Shown: positions 21,031 through 29,451 of the stretch, one piece after another | Layout: every line of letters begins with the position of its first letter | How positions within the stretch are numbered: the first letter of the stretch is position 1 | Assembly (NCBI RefSeq): GCF_928097925.1 | Contig: NZ_CAKMRI010000001.1 | Location: 1,886,726 to 1,950,725, forward strand | Reading direction: 5' to 3' | Origin: Mediannikoviicoccus vaginalis | Lineage (GTDB): Bacteria; Bacillota; Clostridia; Tissierellales; Peptoniphilaceae | DNA length: 64,000 nucleotides | Notes under the pieces: generated by a model | Told to the model about the DNA's origin: nothing | The model's database searches: none | What the model saw: the letters and a program-made list of their open reading frames with translations, nothing else | Translations under genes and position numbers: made by a program

Positions 21031-21858
21031 ATGGATGATATTTTAATTGAGGTGAAGGACCTGAGCTTTAAGTACGAGGATGAAGCGAAAAAACTTACCC
21101 TTAAAGATGTAAACTTGAATGTAAAAAGGGGAGAGTTTGTTGCAATTCTCGGACATAATGGCTCAGGTAAATCCACCTTGGCAAAACTTATAAATGGACA
21201 GATGGCGCCAACGGAAGGCGAAATAAGAGTAAAGGGACTTAAGACCACAGATGAAGATCATCTTCTTGAAATAAGAAAGACATGTGGCATGGTGTTTCAA
21301 AACCCTGACAACCAAATAGTTGCAACAATAGTTGAAGAGGACGTTGCCTTTGGTCCAGAGAACTTAGGAGTTCCTATGCCAGAGCTTAGACATAGAGTTG
21401 ACGAAGCCCTTGAAATAGTGGAGATGAGTGACTATAAGAGACATTCACCTGCACTACTTTCGGGAGGACAAAAGCAGAGGATAGCCATTGCAGGAATTCT
21501 TGCCATGGACCCAGATTGCTTACTGATGGACGAGCCGACGGCCATGCTTGATCCACTGGGACGAAAAGAGATCGTAGACACAATGCTCAAGCTAAATGAA
21601 AGAGGAAGGACCATTGTCCTAATAACTCACTTTATGGACGAGGCCATACTTGCGGACAGGGTTATTGTGTTTAACGAAGGTGAAATTGTCATGCAGGGTA
21701 AGCCTAGGGAAGTCTTTTCAGAATTTGAAACCATAAAGTCAAATGGTCTTGACGTGCCACAGGTAACAGAACTTGCATATAGACTTAATCAAGATGGTTT
21801 TGATATACCAAAGGATATACTTTCTGTAGAAGAGATGGTGGAGGCGTTATGGAAATAG
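21031..21858 (+). CDS. ecfA1: ECF transporter ATPase EcfA1
   Basis: First ATPase of the shared energy-coupling module that drives vitamin and metal S-components. Walker [10 protein letters not shown] (near residue 42), Q-loop VFQNPDNQI, signature LSGGQKQR and Walker [13 protein letters not shown] are intact. It is 275 residues. AAGGAAG precedes the ATG. It overlaps ecfA2 by ten bases. The order ecfA1-ecfA2-ecfT-truA is the usual Firmicutes arrangement. Confidence 0.95.
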   Translation: MDDILIEVKDLSFKYEDEAKKLTLKDVNLNVKRGEFVAILGHNGSGKSTLAKLINGQMAPTEGEIRVKGLKTTDEDHLLEIRKTCGMVFQNPDNQIVATIVEEDVAFGPENLGVPMPELRHRVDEALEIVEMSDYKRHSPALLSGGQKQRIAIAGILAMDPDCLLMDEPTAMLDPLGRKEIVDTMLKLNERGRTIVLITHFMDEAILADRVIVFNEGEIVMQGKPREVFSEFETIKSNGLDVPQVTELAYRLNQDGFDIPKDILSVEEMVEALWK

Positions 21859-22709
21859 AATTAAAAGATGTTTCACATATTTACAACGAAGGTAACGCCT
21901 TTGAAAAGGTGGCGCTGAAAAATATAAATTTAAAATTTGGAGAAAATGAATTTATCGGTATTATCGGCCACACTGGCTCTGGTAAATCCACATTAGTTCA
22001 ACATCTAAACGCCCTAAGTCTGCCAACTTCTGGAGACGTAATCGTGGATGGCATAAACACTAAGGAAGATGGACAGAACAAGAGGAACATAAGAAAAAAT
22101 GTGGGCCTTGTTTTTCAATATCCAGAGTACCAACTGTTCGAAGAGACGATTTACAAAGACATTGCCTTTGGACCGGGAAACCTTGGATGCAGTGAAGAAG
22201 AGATTGACGAAAGAGTCAAATGGGCATGTGAAATGGTTGACCTGGACTTTGAAAGGGTTAAAGAAGTTTCTCCCTTTGATGTGTCAGGTGGACAAAAGAG
22301 AAGGGCCGCCATTGCAGGAGTTCTTGCAATGAAACCGAAGTTCTTGGTGCTAGACGAACCAACAGCAGGACTTGATCCAAAGGGTAGAGATGAAATTTTA
22401 AGAAATATAAATAATCTCTACAAGGAAGAAAATATGACCATCATACTTGTATCCCATAGCATGGAAGAGATTGCAAGACTTGTAAATAGAATTGTGGTGC
22501 TTGAACATGGCGAAATTTTAATGGATGGAAAGCCAAAGGAAATCTTTTCAAGACATAAAGAGCTAAGGGAGATAGGACTTGATGTTCCTCAAATCACAGA
22601 GCTTATGATTAAGCTTAAGGAAAAGGGAATGGATATACCTACGGATGTGCTTACGGTTGAAGAGGCGGAGTTGGTTTTGAAAGAGTATCTTAGGAGGTCC
22701 AAATGTTAA
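21849..22709 (+). CDS. ecfA2: ECF transporter ATPase EcfA2
   Basis: Second ATPase of the ECF module, 286 residues. Walker [11 protein letters not shown]-loop [10 protein letters not shown], signature VSGGQKRR and Walker [13 protein letters not shown] are all present. It pairs with EcfA1 and docks on EcfT. It starts inside the end of ecfA1 and overlaps ecfT by seven bases. Confidence 0.95.
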   Translation: MEIELKDVSHIYNEGNAFEKVALKNINLKFGENEFIGIIGHTGSGKSTLVQHLNALSLPTSGDVIVDGINTKEDGQNKRNIRKNVGLVFQYPEYQLFEETIYKDIAFGPGNLGCSEEEIDERVKWACEMVDLDFERVKEVSPFDVSGGQKRRAAIAGVLAMKPKFLVLDEPTAGLDPKGRDEILRNINNLYKEENMTIILVSHSMEEIARLVNRIVVLEHGEILMDGKPKEIFSRHKELREIGLDVPQITELMIKLKEKGMDIPTDVLTVEEAELVLKEYLRRSKC

Positions 22710-23503
22710 AAGATATTACATTAGGTCAGTATTATCCGGGAAATTCTTTCGTTCACAGACTTGATCCAAGGGTTAAGATATATGGGCTGACAATTTTTTT
22801 GATTTCAATATTTATAGTTAAGGACTTATACATGTATATTCCACTGGCCCTTGTACTTATACTTGTGATTAGAAATTCAAAAATTCCCGCAAGGTTACTT
22901 TTAAATGGAATAAAGTCCCTTAGGTTTATAATACTTTTGACCTTTTTCATAAATATAATTGCAACACCGGGAGAAGTGGTGTTTAAGTTTTGGATATTTA
23001 ATATAACAAGACAGGGCATAGAGTTTGCAAGCTTTATGGCGCTAAGATTAATTTTTTTAGTTACATCAAGTTCTCTACTAACCCTAACCACATCGCCAAT
23101 TGCACTTACAGATGGACTTGAATCCATAATGAAGCCCCTTTCAAAAATCGGTTTTCCAAGCCATCAACTGGCAATGATGATGACAATTGCCCTTAGATTT
23201 ATTCCAACACTATTTGACGAAGCAACAAAGATAATGAAGTCACAAGCAGCAAGGGGTGCAGACTTTGAATCGGGAAATATAATCAAAAGGGCAAAAAATT
23301 TAGTTCCACTGCTAGTTCCTCTATTTATAAATTCATTTAAGAGGGCTGATGAACTTGCGACTGCCATGGAGGCGAGATGCTATCATGGTGGAGAGGGAAG
23401 GACTAGACTTAATGCGCTTAAGTACGACAAAAAAGATTATATAACAATGGTATGTATAACAATTTTCTTAGGATTATACATCCTTCAAAGGATTTTCATA
23501 TGA
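22703..23503 (+). CDS. ecfT: ECF transporter transmembrane scaffold EcfT
   Basis: Membrane scaffold that links the two ATPases to interchangeable S-components. It has 266 residues and begins with GQYYPGNSFVHRLDPRVK, the usual EcfT N-terminus. Several membrane helices follow. The coupling-helix motifs QAARGAD (near residue 184) and AMEARCYHGGEGRTR (near residue 226) contact the ATPases. GGAGG precedes the ATG. Its stop overlaps the truA start (ATGA). The S-component at 27402 may be one of its clients. Confidence 0.94.
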   Translation: MLKDITLGQYYPGNSFVHRLDPRVKIYGLTIFLISIFIVKDLYMYIPLALVLILVIRNSKIPARLLLNGIKSLRFIILLTFFINIIATPGEVVFKFWIFNITRQGIEFASFMALRLIFLVTSSSLLTLTTSPIALTDGLESIMKPLSKIGFPSHQLAMMMTIALRFIPTLFDEATKIMKSQAARGADFESGNIIKRAKNLVPLLVPLFINSFKRADELATAMEARCYHGGEGRTRLNALKYDKKDYITMVCITIFLGLYILQRIFI

Positions 23504-24240
23504 AGAATATGAAGATAACCGTAGCCTATGATGGTACTAACTATTATGGTTGGCAAAAACAGGATGGATATAGAACCGTTGAAGGAAGCATACTAAGGGC
23601 CATAGACAAGGTTATGCATAGGGATGTTAGACTTGCCACAGCGGGGCGCACCGACAAGGGGGTTCATGCCTATGGGCAGGTCTTTAACTTTCAAGTTGCT
23701 GACAACTACACTGAGGATAATGTTAGACGAGGACTAAATTCATTTTTAACAGGGGACGAGATACTTATAACAAAGGTTGAAGAAGTAGATGACTATTTTC
23801 ATTCTAGGTTTTCTGCTAAAGGTAAGCACTACAGATATATTTTAAATACAGACAGGCTAATGCATCCAATGTATCGAAACTACAAGGGAAATACTATTCA
23901 CAGTCTCGACTTAGAGAAGATGAGGGAGGGGGCAAAACTTTTAGTGGGTCACCACGACTTTCAGTCCTTTACCAATTCAAAACCTGACGAACCTATAAAC
24001 ACCATGAGGACCATAGACAGCCTTGAGATAGTTCAAGATGGAGATGACTTTATCTTCGACATAAAGGCGGAGTCCTTTTTAAGAAATATGGTTAGAATAA
24101 TCGTTGGCACACTACACGAAGTTGGAAGGGGAAAGAGAGACTTAGTTTGGCTTGAAAATGCAATAAAAAAAGCCGACAGAACGTCGGCGGGACCTACCAT
24201 ATCAGCGGCAGGACTATATTTAATAGAAGTATATTATTAA
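23500..24240 (+). CDS. truA: tRNA pseudouridine synthase TruA
   Basis: Makes pseudouridine at tRNA positions 38-40. The start is taken at ATG 23500, overlapping the ecfT stop, with AAAGGA upstream; an earlier in-frame ATG at 23452 would lie inside ecfT. The catalytic Asp is in AGRTDKGVHA near residue 52. Other motifs are YDGTNYYGWQKQ near the N-terminus, HYRYIL, and FLRNMVRIIVGTL in the C-terminal half. It has 246 residues, a normal length. Confidence 0.95.
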   Translation: MKNMKITVAYDGTNYYGWQKQDGYRTVEGSILRAIDKVMHRDVRLATAGRTDKGVHAYGQVFNFQVADNYTEDNVRRGLNSFLTGDEILITKVEEVDDYFHSRFSAKGKHYRYILNTDRLMHPMYRNYKGNTIHSLDLEKMREGAKLLVGHHDFQSFTNSKPDEPINTMRTIDSLEIVQDGDDFIFDIKAESFLRNMVRIIVGTLHEVGRGKRDLVWLENAIKKADRTSAGPTISAAGLYLIEVYY

Positions 24241-24259
24241 GGGGGAAACCCCTTTTTTT
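24239..24259 (+). terminator. Terminator between convergent truA and HAD genes
   Basis: AAGGGG-GAAA-CCCCTT followed by Ts on the plus strand. It may serve both strands, since the convergent gene ends at 24258. Confidence 0.75.
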
Positions 24260-24899
24260 ATTTGAAAATATCAAGAATTTCCATAGGGCTATCAACTACA
24301 TAATCGGCGCCTGCATCTTCAAGCTCTTTTCTATCACCAAAGCCATAACTTACACCAATGGTCTTAAGGCCCCAGTGCTTGCCACCGTTAATGTCGTAGT
24401 TTCTATCACCAACCATATAGGCTTTAGAAATTTCACAATCATAATTATCTAAACAATATCTTATGACGTCGGTCTTGTGACTAATCTTGCCATCAAGACT
24501 TGCTCCAGCAACATGGTCGAAGTATTTATAAACATCGAAGTGTTTTAAAATCTCTATTGCAAAGACTTCCGGTTTTGAAGTTGCAACAAGAAGGTGGTTT
24601 CCGTCATCTTTAAGATTTTTCAAAACATATTCTATTCCATCGTATAATCTATTTTCAAACTTGCCCTTGTCGCTATAGTAAACTCTATAAGTGGTAACTG
24701 CCTTTTTAGCTTCTTCATCATCTAGTGAAAAAACTCTTTTATAAGAGTCGCTAAGAGGGGGACCAATAAAAGTGTTAAGCACTTCGTCACTTTCGTCCTT
24801 AAGGCCAAGTTCCTTAATTGTATACCTAATTGCGTTTTTAATTCCTTCTCCAGAGTCGGTTATAGTTCCATCTAAATCAAAAAGTATGAAATTACTCAT
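24258..24899 (-). CDS. HAD-family phosphatase (phosphoglycolate phosphatase-like)
   Basis: 213 residues of the HAD-IA family. The nucleophile motif FDLDGTITDSGEGI (residues about 7-20) carries the two catalytic Asp. Further motifs are VATSKPE (motif II Ser/Thr) and the late MVGDRNYDINGGKHWGLKTIGVSYGFG (motif IV). The GVSYGFG end is typical of Gph/PpaX-like enzymes that act on small phosphorylated metabolites. The substrate cannot be told from sequence. It is the last gene of a minus-strand operon, eight bases after the ABC ATPase gene. Confidence 0.85.
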   Translation of the reverse strand: MSNFILFDLDGTITDSGEGIKNAIRYTIKELGLKDESDEVLNTFIGPPLSDSYKRVFSLDDEEAKKAVTTYRVYYSDKGKFENRLYDGIEYVLKNLKDDGNHLLVATSKPEVFAIEILKHFDVYKYFDHVAGASLDGKISHKTDVIRYCLDNYDCEISKAYMVGDRNYDINGGKHWGLKTIGVSYGFGDRKELEDAGADYVVDSPMEILDIFK

Positions 24900-24906
24900 A
24901 TTCCTC

Positions 24907-25641
24907 CTATTTTATAAATCTTTGTAAGAACTCTTTTGTTCTTTCTTCCTTTGGATTTTCAAAAAGTTCATGTGGGCTATTTTCTTCTACAATTACACCC
25001 TTGTCCATAAAGCAGACTCTATTTGAAACATCCCTGGCAAAATCCATTTCGTGGGTAACCACAATCATGGTCATTCCAGATTTAGCCAAGTCTGTCATAA
25101 CTTCTAAAACTTCACCTACAAGTTGTGGATCCAGCGCAGAGGTTGGTTCGTCAAACAAAAGCACTTCAGGATTCATACATAGAGCCCTTGCTATGGCAAC
25201 TCTCTGTTTTTGTCCACCGGAAAGCTGTGAAGGCTTTGCGTCCTTTCTATCTAACATTCCAACGGATTCAAGATATTTTAGTGCAGTTTTTGAAGCATCA
25301 TCTCTATTAATTCCATGAACCTTTACCTGTGCGATGATACAGTTTTCAAGTACCGTCATATTTTCAAATAGGTTAAAACTTTGAAATACCATTCCAACCC
25401 TGCTTCTATATTGACATAGGTCATATCCCTTTGTAAGAATGGACTTGTCATGGTATAGTATGTCGCCACCGGTAGGCTCTTCAAGAAGATTTATACATCT
25501 TAGCATGGTGGACTTACCAGAACCAGATGGACCGATTATGGAAGCCACTTCGCCCTTTTCTATTTTTAAATTAACATCCTTTAAAACTTCGATTTGACCA
25601 AAGTTCTTTTTTAAATGCTTTAATTCTAAAATTGTACTCAT
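24907..25641 (-). CDS. Polar amino-acid ABC transporter ATPase (GlnQ-type)
   Basis: 244 residues with Walker [10 protein letters not shown] (near residue 37), Q-loop [16 protein letters not shown], signature LSGGQKQR and Walker [14 protein letters not shown], and the H-loop VTHEMDFAR. These are the features of the GlnQ/HisP subfamily. Its ATG overlaps the stop of the upstream permease fusion, so the two form one importer. Substrate likely a polar amino acid. Confidence 0.92.
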   Translation of the reverse strand: MSTILELKHLKKNFGQIEVLKDVNLKIEKGEVASIIGPSGSGKSTMLRCINLLEEPTGGDILYHDKSILTKGYDLCQYRSRVGMVFQSFNLFENMTVLENCIIAQVKVHGINRDDASKTALKYLESVGMLDRKDAKPSQLSGGQKQRVAIARALCMNPEVLLFDEPTSALDPQLVGEVLEVMTDLAKSGMTMIVVTHEMDFARDVSNRVCFMDKGVIVEENSPHELFENPKEERTKEFLQRFIK

Positions 25642-27227
25642 TAATTTTCACCTCCAGTAACTGATGAAAGGTTAAAGGTTGATTGCTTAAACAATTTATA
25701 TTCAATTAATCTTATCAGTCTTGTCATTGCAAAAGTAATTACAAAGTAAATTATAAGTACTATTACATAGGTTTGGAAGTATTTGTTAGTAGTTCCTGAT
25801 ACAGATCTTGCCATAAAGAATAGTTCAGTTACAGAGATTACTGAAAGAACTGCAGTATCCTTTATATTTACAACAAGCTCGTTACCTATGGAAGGTATTA
25901 TGTTTTTAATAGCTTGAGGTAGTATTACATATCTCATTGATTGACCATGGGTCATACCAAGGGCCTTACAGCCTTCACTTTGTCCCTCGTCAATGGAGTT
26001 TATTCCACCACGCACAACTTCAGAAAGATATGCACCGGTGTTTATGGAAACAACCACAAATGCAGTTAGTGTTGCATCGGTATGAATGTTAAACAAATAT
26101 GGTAGTCCATAGAAGAATAAAATGGCTTGAACCATCATCGGTGTGGATCTAAAAATTTCAATGTAACAAGATAAAATAAAATCAACTATCTTCTTTAGTA
26201 CATACTTAACCTTGTTGTCCTTAGAAACTTTTAAACTCTTTATTGTGGCAACTAGTAGTCCTATTAGAAATCCGATTGTAGTTGCTACTGCTGCAAGGGC
26301 AAGTGTAACACCAATACCTTTGAAAAATAGTGGCTTGTAGTTATTCCAAATATAAGTTACATCTTCCCAGAAAGAAGTATCTCTTTCGCTATTTTCAGAA
26401 GTTTGCAACTTAACTTTCTCAGCCATTATCTCCTGTCTATCATCTTCAGAGATGCTGTCAAGAACTTCATTTACATCGTCAGTAAGAGTTGTGTTTTTTC
26501 TAAGACCAACAGCGATTGAAGTGTCTTCAGGATCTACTTCAAAACCTTCACCTTCGTCAAAGTCTATAAAAGTAAGATCTTTGTTTGCAGTTACTGCAGA
26601 AAGTGCTCCCGGCCTTTCAGAAACATATCCGTCAATCTTTGATGTCTTTGTATTTAAAATCAAAGTGGAGAAGGTATCCATAGGCTCTTGCTTATTAACC
26701 CCTTCAATTTGATCGATTACATCATAGTGAAATGTGTTTAACTGTCCTGATATTTTGGCTCCCTTTAAATCTTTTAAAGATTTTGCAGATTCCAACTCAG
26801 AACCCTTCTTTATTACAATTACTAAATCTGAAGTGTAATAGTTTGAAGAAAAGTCTATTTCCTTTTTTCTTTCTTCAGTTGGTGACATACCTGCAATTAT
26901 TGCATCAATCTTTCCAGATTGCAGTGCAGGAATAAGACCGTCCCACTCAATCTTTACAATTTCCAGTTTCAAACCAAGACCGTCGGCAATTCGCTTTGCC
27001 ATTTCCACGTCATATCCGTTTGCAAATTCACCTGGGCTATTTACAACTTCATAAGCCCCATTTTCTTCCGTTACTTGGGTCCAATTGAAAGGTGCATAAT
27101 TAACTTCCATTCCAACTCTAAATACGCCGTCGGTTTCCACCTCAATGGCATTGGAAAAAGTGAATAAAAAATTAATAAAAATAAGTACACCTAAGAGAAC
27201 CGTAAAATTCTTTCTTAACTTTTTCAT
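25641..27227 (-). CDS. Amino-acid ABC transporter, fused binding protein and permease
   Basis: 528 residues. A signal/anchor helix (residues about 8-28) is followed by a solute-binding domain of the polar amino-acid type ([34 protein letters not shown]). A GlnP/HisM-type permease domain from about residue 300 carries the EAA-loop-like [20 protein letters not shown]. Binding protein-permease fusions are common in Firmicutes GlnPQ-type importers. The minus-strand operon continues with the ATPase and the HAD phosphatase. Confidence 0.92.
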   Translation of the reverse strand: MKKLRKNFTVLLGVLIFINFLFTFSNAIEVETDGVFRVGMEVNYAPFNWTQVTEENGAYEVVNSPGEFANGYDVEMAKRIADGLGLKLEIVKIEWDGLIPALQSGKIDAIIAGMSPTEERKKEIDFSSNYYTSDLVIVIKKGSELESAKSLKDLKGAKISGQLNTFHYDVIDQIEGVNKQEPMDTFSTLILNTKTSKIDGYVSERPGALSAVTANKDLTFIDFDEGEGFEVDPEDTSIAVGLRKNTTLTDDVNEVLDSISEDDRQEIMAEKVKLQTSENSERDTSFWEDVTYIWNNYKPLFFKGIGVTLALAAVATTIGFLIGLLVATIKSLKVSKDNKVKYVLKKIVDFILSCYIEIFRSTPMMVQAILFFYGLPYLFNIHTDATLTAFVVVSINTGAYLSEVVRGGINSIDEGQSEGCKALGMTHGQSMRYVILPQAIKNIIPSIGNELVVNIKDTAVLSVISVTELFFMARSVSGTTNKYFQTYVIVLIIYFVITFAMTRLIRLIEYKLFKQSTFNLSSVTGGEN

Positions 27228-27260
27228 TTTTCTCCCCTCAAATTAATTGAAATTGAAATC

Positions 27261-27269
27261 ATTATATCA
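27261..27269 (-). promoter_or_regulatory. Extended -10 promoter for the amino-acid ABC operon
   Basis: On the minus strand TGATATAAT (extended -10) lies about 35 bases before the start of the fused transporter gene, which has GAGGGGAG as its ribosome-binding site. The -35 is weak. Confidence 0.4.
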
Positions 27270-27340
27270 TAAAACTTGTGAGATATTAAACTAAATTGAA
27301 AAAATTAACGAAAAAATAACAAATAGTTTCAACATGGCAC

Positions 27341-27368
27341 TTTACAAACTACCAAAATAAGTTATACT
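27341..27368 (+). promoter_or_regulatory. Promoter for the ECF S-component pair
   Basis: TTTACA (27341-27346), 16 bases, TATACT (27363-27368), 33 bases before ATG 27402. No riboswitch-like structure is evident between them. Confidence 0.4.
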
Positions 27369-27401
27369 ATTCTTAAGAATATTAAATAAAAGGAGGAAGT
27401 T

Positions 27402-27950
27402 ATGGATAAAACGAATAGTACGAGAAAAATGGTCATGTCCGCATTTTTTGTGGTGCTAAACATTGTTATGGGATTTGTAGTAGGAGCATTAAAAATTCCG
27501 CTACTATTTATGGACACCATAGGTACTGTTTTTGGCGCCGTATGGTTTGGACCGGTTTGGGGAATGGTCATAGGAGGTCTATCAAATGTACTGTTGGCAG
27601 TGACTAAAAACCCAAAGGACTTGCCATTTGCGTTGGTTAACATAGCAATAGGTCTAGTGGTTGGTCTTATTGCAAGAAAACACGAATTTGATTTAAAGAC
27701 TGCTATTATAACAGGACTTCTCTTAGCTGTAGTTGCACCTCTAATAGGAACACCAATTGCAGTTTATGTTTACGGTGGAATAACAGGAGACTTTAATGAT
27801 GTATTCTTTACAGCTTTAAAACAAGGCGGAAGTACAATTTTTTCAGCAGCCTTCCTCCCAAGAATTGCATCCAATATCGTGGATAAGGTATTAACATGTG
27901 TAATAGTTACTCTAACATTACCTAAGATAAGAAAGGGAATAAAATCTTAA
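27402..27950 (+). CDS. ECF transporter S-component (CD3073-like)
   Basis: 182 residues with about five to six membrane helices. GTVFGAVWFGPVWGMVIGG (residues about 42-60) and the DLPFALVNIAIGLVVGL stretch match a group of C. difficile CD3073-like S-components. The module partner is expected to be EcfA1A2T, encoded at 21031-23503. Its stop overlaps the ATG of a TudS-like desulfidase gene by one base. The pairing suggests uptake of a sulfur-containing compound that the second protein desulfurates; this is inference. AAAGGAGG precedes the start. Confidence 0.8.
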   Translation: MDKTNSTRKMVMSAFFVVLNIVMGFVVGALKIPLLFMDTIGTVFGAVWFGPVWGMVIGGLSNVLLAVTKNPKDLPFALVNIAIGLVVGLIARKHEFDLKTAIITGLLLAVVAPLIGTPIAVYVYGGITGDFNDVFFTALKQGGSTIFSAAFLPRIASNIVDKVLTCVIVTLTLPKIRKGIKS

Positions 27951-28447
27951 TGGACAAAAGAGAAAAACGTATTGTGTTTTTATGTCATTGTATTTTAAAT
28001 CAAAACACAGTGGTGGAGCCACTGGCCAGGGCCAAGGGTGGCTACAACCAAATAATTTATGAAATCATAAAAAGAGATATTGGTATTCATCAGATGATTT
28101 GTCCAGAGTTTGAATTCTTAGGACCATCTAGAAAACCGATGAACTACGATGAATACGATGCCCTTGAAGGCTTTAGACAGAAGTGTCAAAAAGAGGCACT
28201 CAAGGTTTATGAAAATATTAAAAAGTATTTGGAAAATGACTACAAAATTATTGGCATCATTGGTATAAATGAAAGTCCAACCTGTTCTATTTCAGGACAG
28301 AGGGGCGTCTACATGGAAGAGCTTTTTAAAATTCTTGAAGACAGGGACATTAAACTTCCTTCCATAGAGGTTTCAACAAAGTATATGGAAGATGAACAGA
28401 ATGATTTAAAAATATTAATAGATTTTCTTAATGGACAGGAGCCTTAA
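27950..28447 (+). CDS. TudS-related (DUF523-like) putative desulfidase
   Basis: 165 residues. The early Cys pair FLCHCILNQNTVVE (residues about 11-24), EFEFLGPSRKPMNYDEYD, and the late IGINESPTCSI resemble CD3072/TudS-type proteins. In that family, cysteines ligate an [4Fe-4S] cluster used to remove sulfur from thiouracil-like compounds. Cys at about 13, 15, 51 and 111 could be the ligands. Translationally coupled to the S-component and closed by a terminator. Confidence 0.75.
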   Translation: MDKREKRIVFLCHCILNQNTVVEPLARAKGGYNQIIYEIIKRDIGIHQMICPEFEFLGPSRKPMNYDEYDALEGFRQKCQKEALKVYENIKKYLENDYKIIGIIGINESPTCSISGQRGVYMEELFKILEDRDIKLPSIEVSTKYMEDEQNDLKILIDFLNGQEP

Positions 28448-28463
28448 AAGGTTCCTGTTTTTC
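28436..28463 (+). terminator. Rho-independent terminator
   Basis: Stem CAGGAGCC / GGTTCCTG (one G-U) with loop TTAAAA, then Ts; it begins within the last codons of the TudS-like gene. Confidence 0.8.
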
Positions 28464-28496
28464 TTTGAAATATCAATAATCATAACGCTTTTTTAT

Positions 28497-28525
28497 TTGA
28501 TTAAATTGTGCTTATCATTTAAAAT
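28497..28525 (+). promoter_or_regulatory. Promoter of the ANT(6)-like gene
   Basis: TTGATT (28497-28502), 17 bases, TAAAAT (28520-28525), 30 bases before ATG 28555. Confidence 0.5.
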
Positions 28526-28554
28526 AAAGATAGCTATATGAAAAAGGTGTGATT

Positions 28555-29406
28555 ATGAATAAAGAAAATTTAATGAGCTACATGATGCGTGTAGTTCTTG
28601 GAGATAAAAACTTAACAGCACTTTTAGAAACCGGTAGAAGAATGAATCTCTCACTAAGACAAGATGACATGCCGGATTTTAAAATAATAATTGGAGTAAA
28701 GGATCTTAATGAGATTGCTCTGTTGGAAGCTTTTCAAGAGCTTATTGAAGATGGTGTTATATTTCATAAAAAAAAGGGCTTAAACATGATGAACAACCAC
28801 TTTGGAAATGTATTAAGATATATTGTAATACTTCCTGACATAACAAAAGTGGACTTTACATTTATGAAAAACACAGACTTGCAGTCCTATATCAACATCG
28901 ACAGTTTGTGTAAGGTTCATATTGATAAAGAGAGTTCTCTTGTTGCAAATGCAAAGATTACCGATGCAAAGTATAGACAGCTAAAGCCAACACAAAAAGA
29001 ATTTTTACAATGTTGTAATGAGTTTTTTATAAAGGCTGTGTCCATAACAAAGGCAATTAATAGATCCGATTTATTCTATTCTTCAATATTATTCGACAAA
29101 TTAAGACATGAATTAAATTTAATGACCTGTTACTATATCGGTTCTAAATATGATTTTGCAGTAAACATTGGGCCAAGCTTTAAGTCATTTAAGACCTATC
29201 TAGAAAAGGAACACTATGAAAAGTTTATGGAAGTATATCCATCTCCAAAGGCTGAGGAACTATGGACGGCACTTTTTAATGCATGCATGCTATTTAGAAA
29301 GGCAGGCCTAGAGGTTGGAGAAGTTTTAGGTTATGATTACCCTAAACGAACCGATAGGGATATCGTAAAATTTATAAGGGAAAGTTGGAACAGTTCAATA
29401 AGATAA
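28555..29406 (+). CDS. Divergent ANT(6)/AadE-like nucleotidyltransferase, active site degenerate
   Basis: 283 residues, colinear with AadE-type aminoglycoside 6-adenylyltransferases: KPTQKEFLQCCNEFFIKAV, LRHELNLMTCYYIG, and EELWTALFNACMLFRKAGLE all align with the family. The catalytic region is altered. The GSR motif near the N-terminus reads TGRR, and the DxD of QDYDI-type enzymes reads PDFKI, so the second Asp is Lys. The third acidic position (KVDFTF) is kept. It is chromosomal, not in the mobile region. It may be a non-resistance homologue; activity on streptomycin is doubtful. ATG 28555 is preferred over GTG 28549 because AAGGTG is better spaced. Confidence 0.75.
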   Translation: MNKENLMSYMMRVVLGDKNLTALLETGRRMNLSLRQDDMPDFKIIIGVKDLNEIALLEAFQELIEDGVIFHKKKGLNMMNNHFGNVLRYIVILPDITKVDFTFMKNTDLQSYINIDSLCKVHIDKESSLVANAKITDAKYRQLKPTQKEFLQCCNEFFIKAVSITKAINRSDLFYSSILFDKLRHELNLMTCYYIGSKYDFAVNIGPSFKSFKTYLEKEHYEKFMEVYPSPKAEELWTALFNACMLFRKAGLEVGEVLGYDYPKRTDRDIVKFIRESWNSSIR

Positions 29407-29414
29407 ATAGGGAG

Positions 29415-29442
29415 CCTTCAATTTAAAAGTTGAAGGTTTTTT
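29415..29442 (+). terminator. Rho-independent terminator
   Basis: CCTTCAA / TTGAAGG stem with an 8-base loop and six Ts. Confidence 0.85.
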
Positions 29443-29451
29443 GGTGGAAAC

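Noticed and set aside
28555..29406. Calling this gene a streptomycin-resistance determinant
   Set aside because: The family match is clear but the catalytic GSR and DxD motifs are changed, so resistance cannot be claimed.
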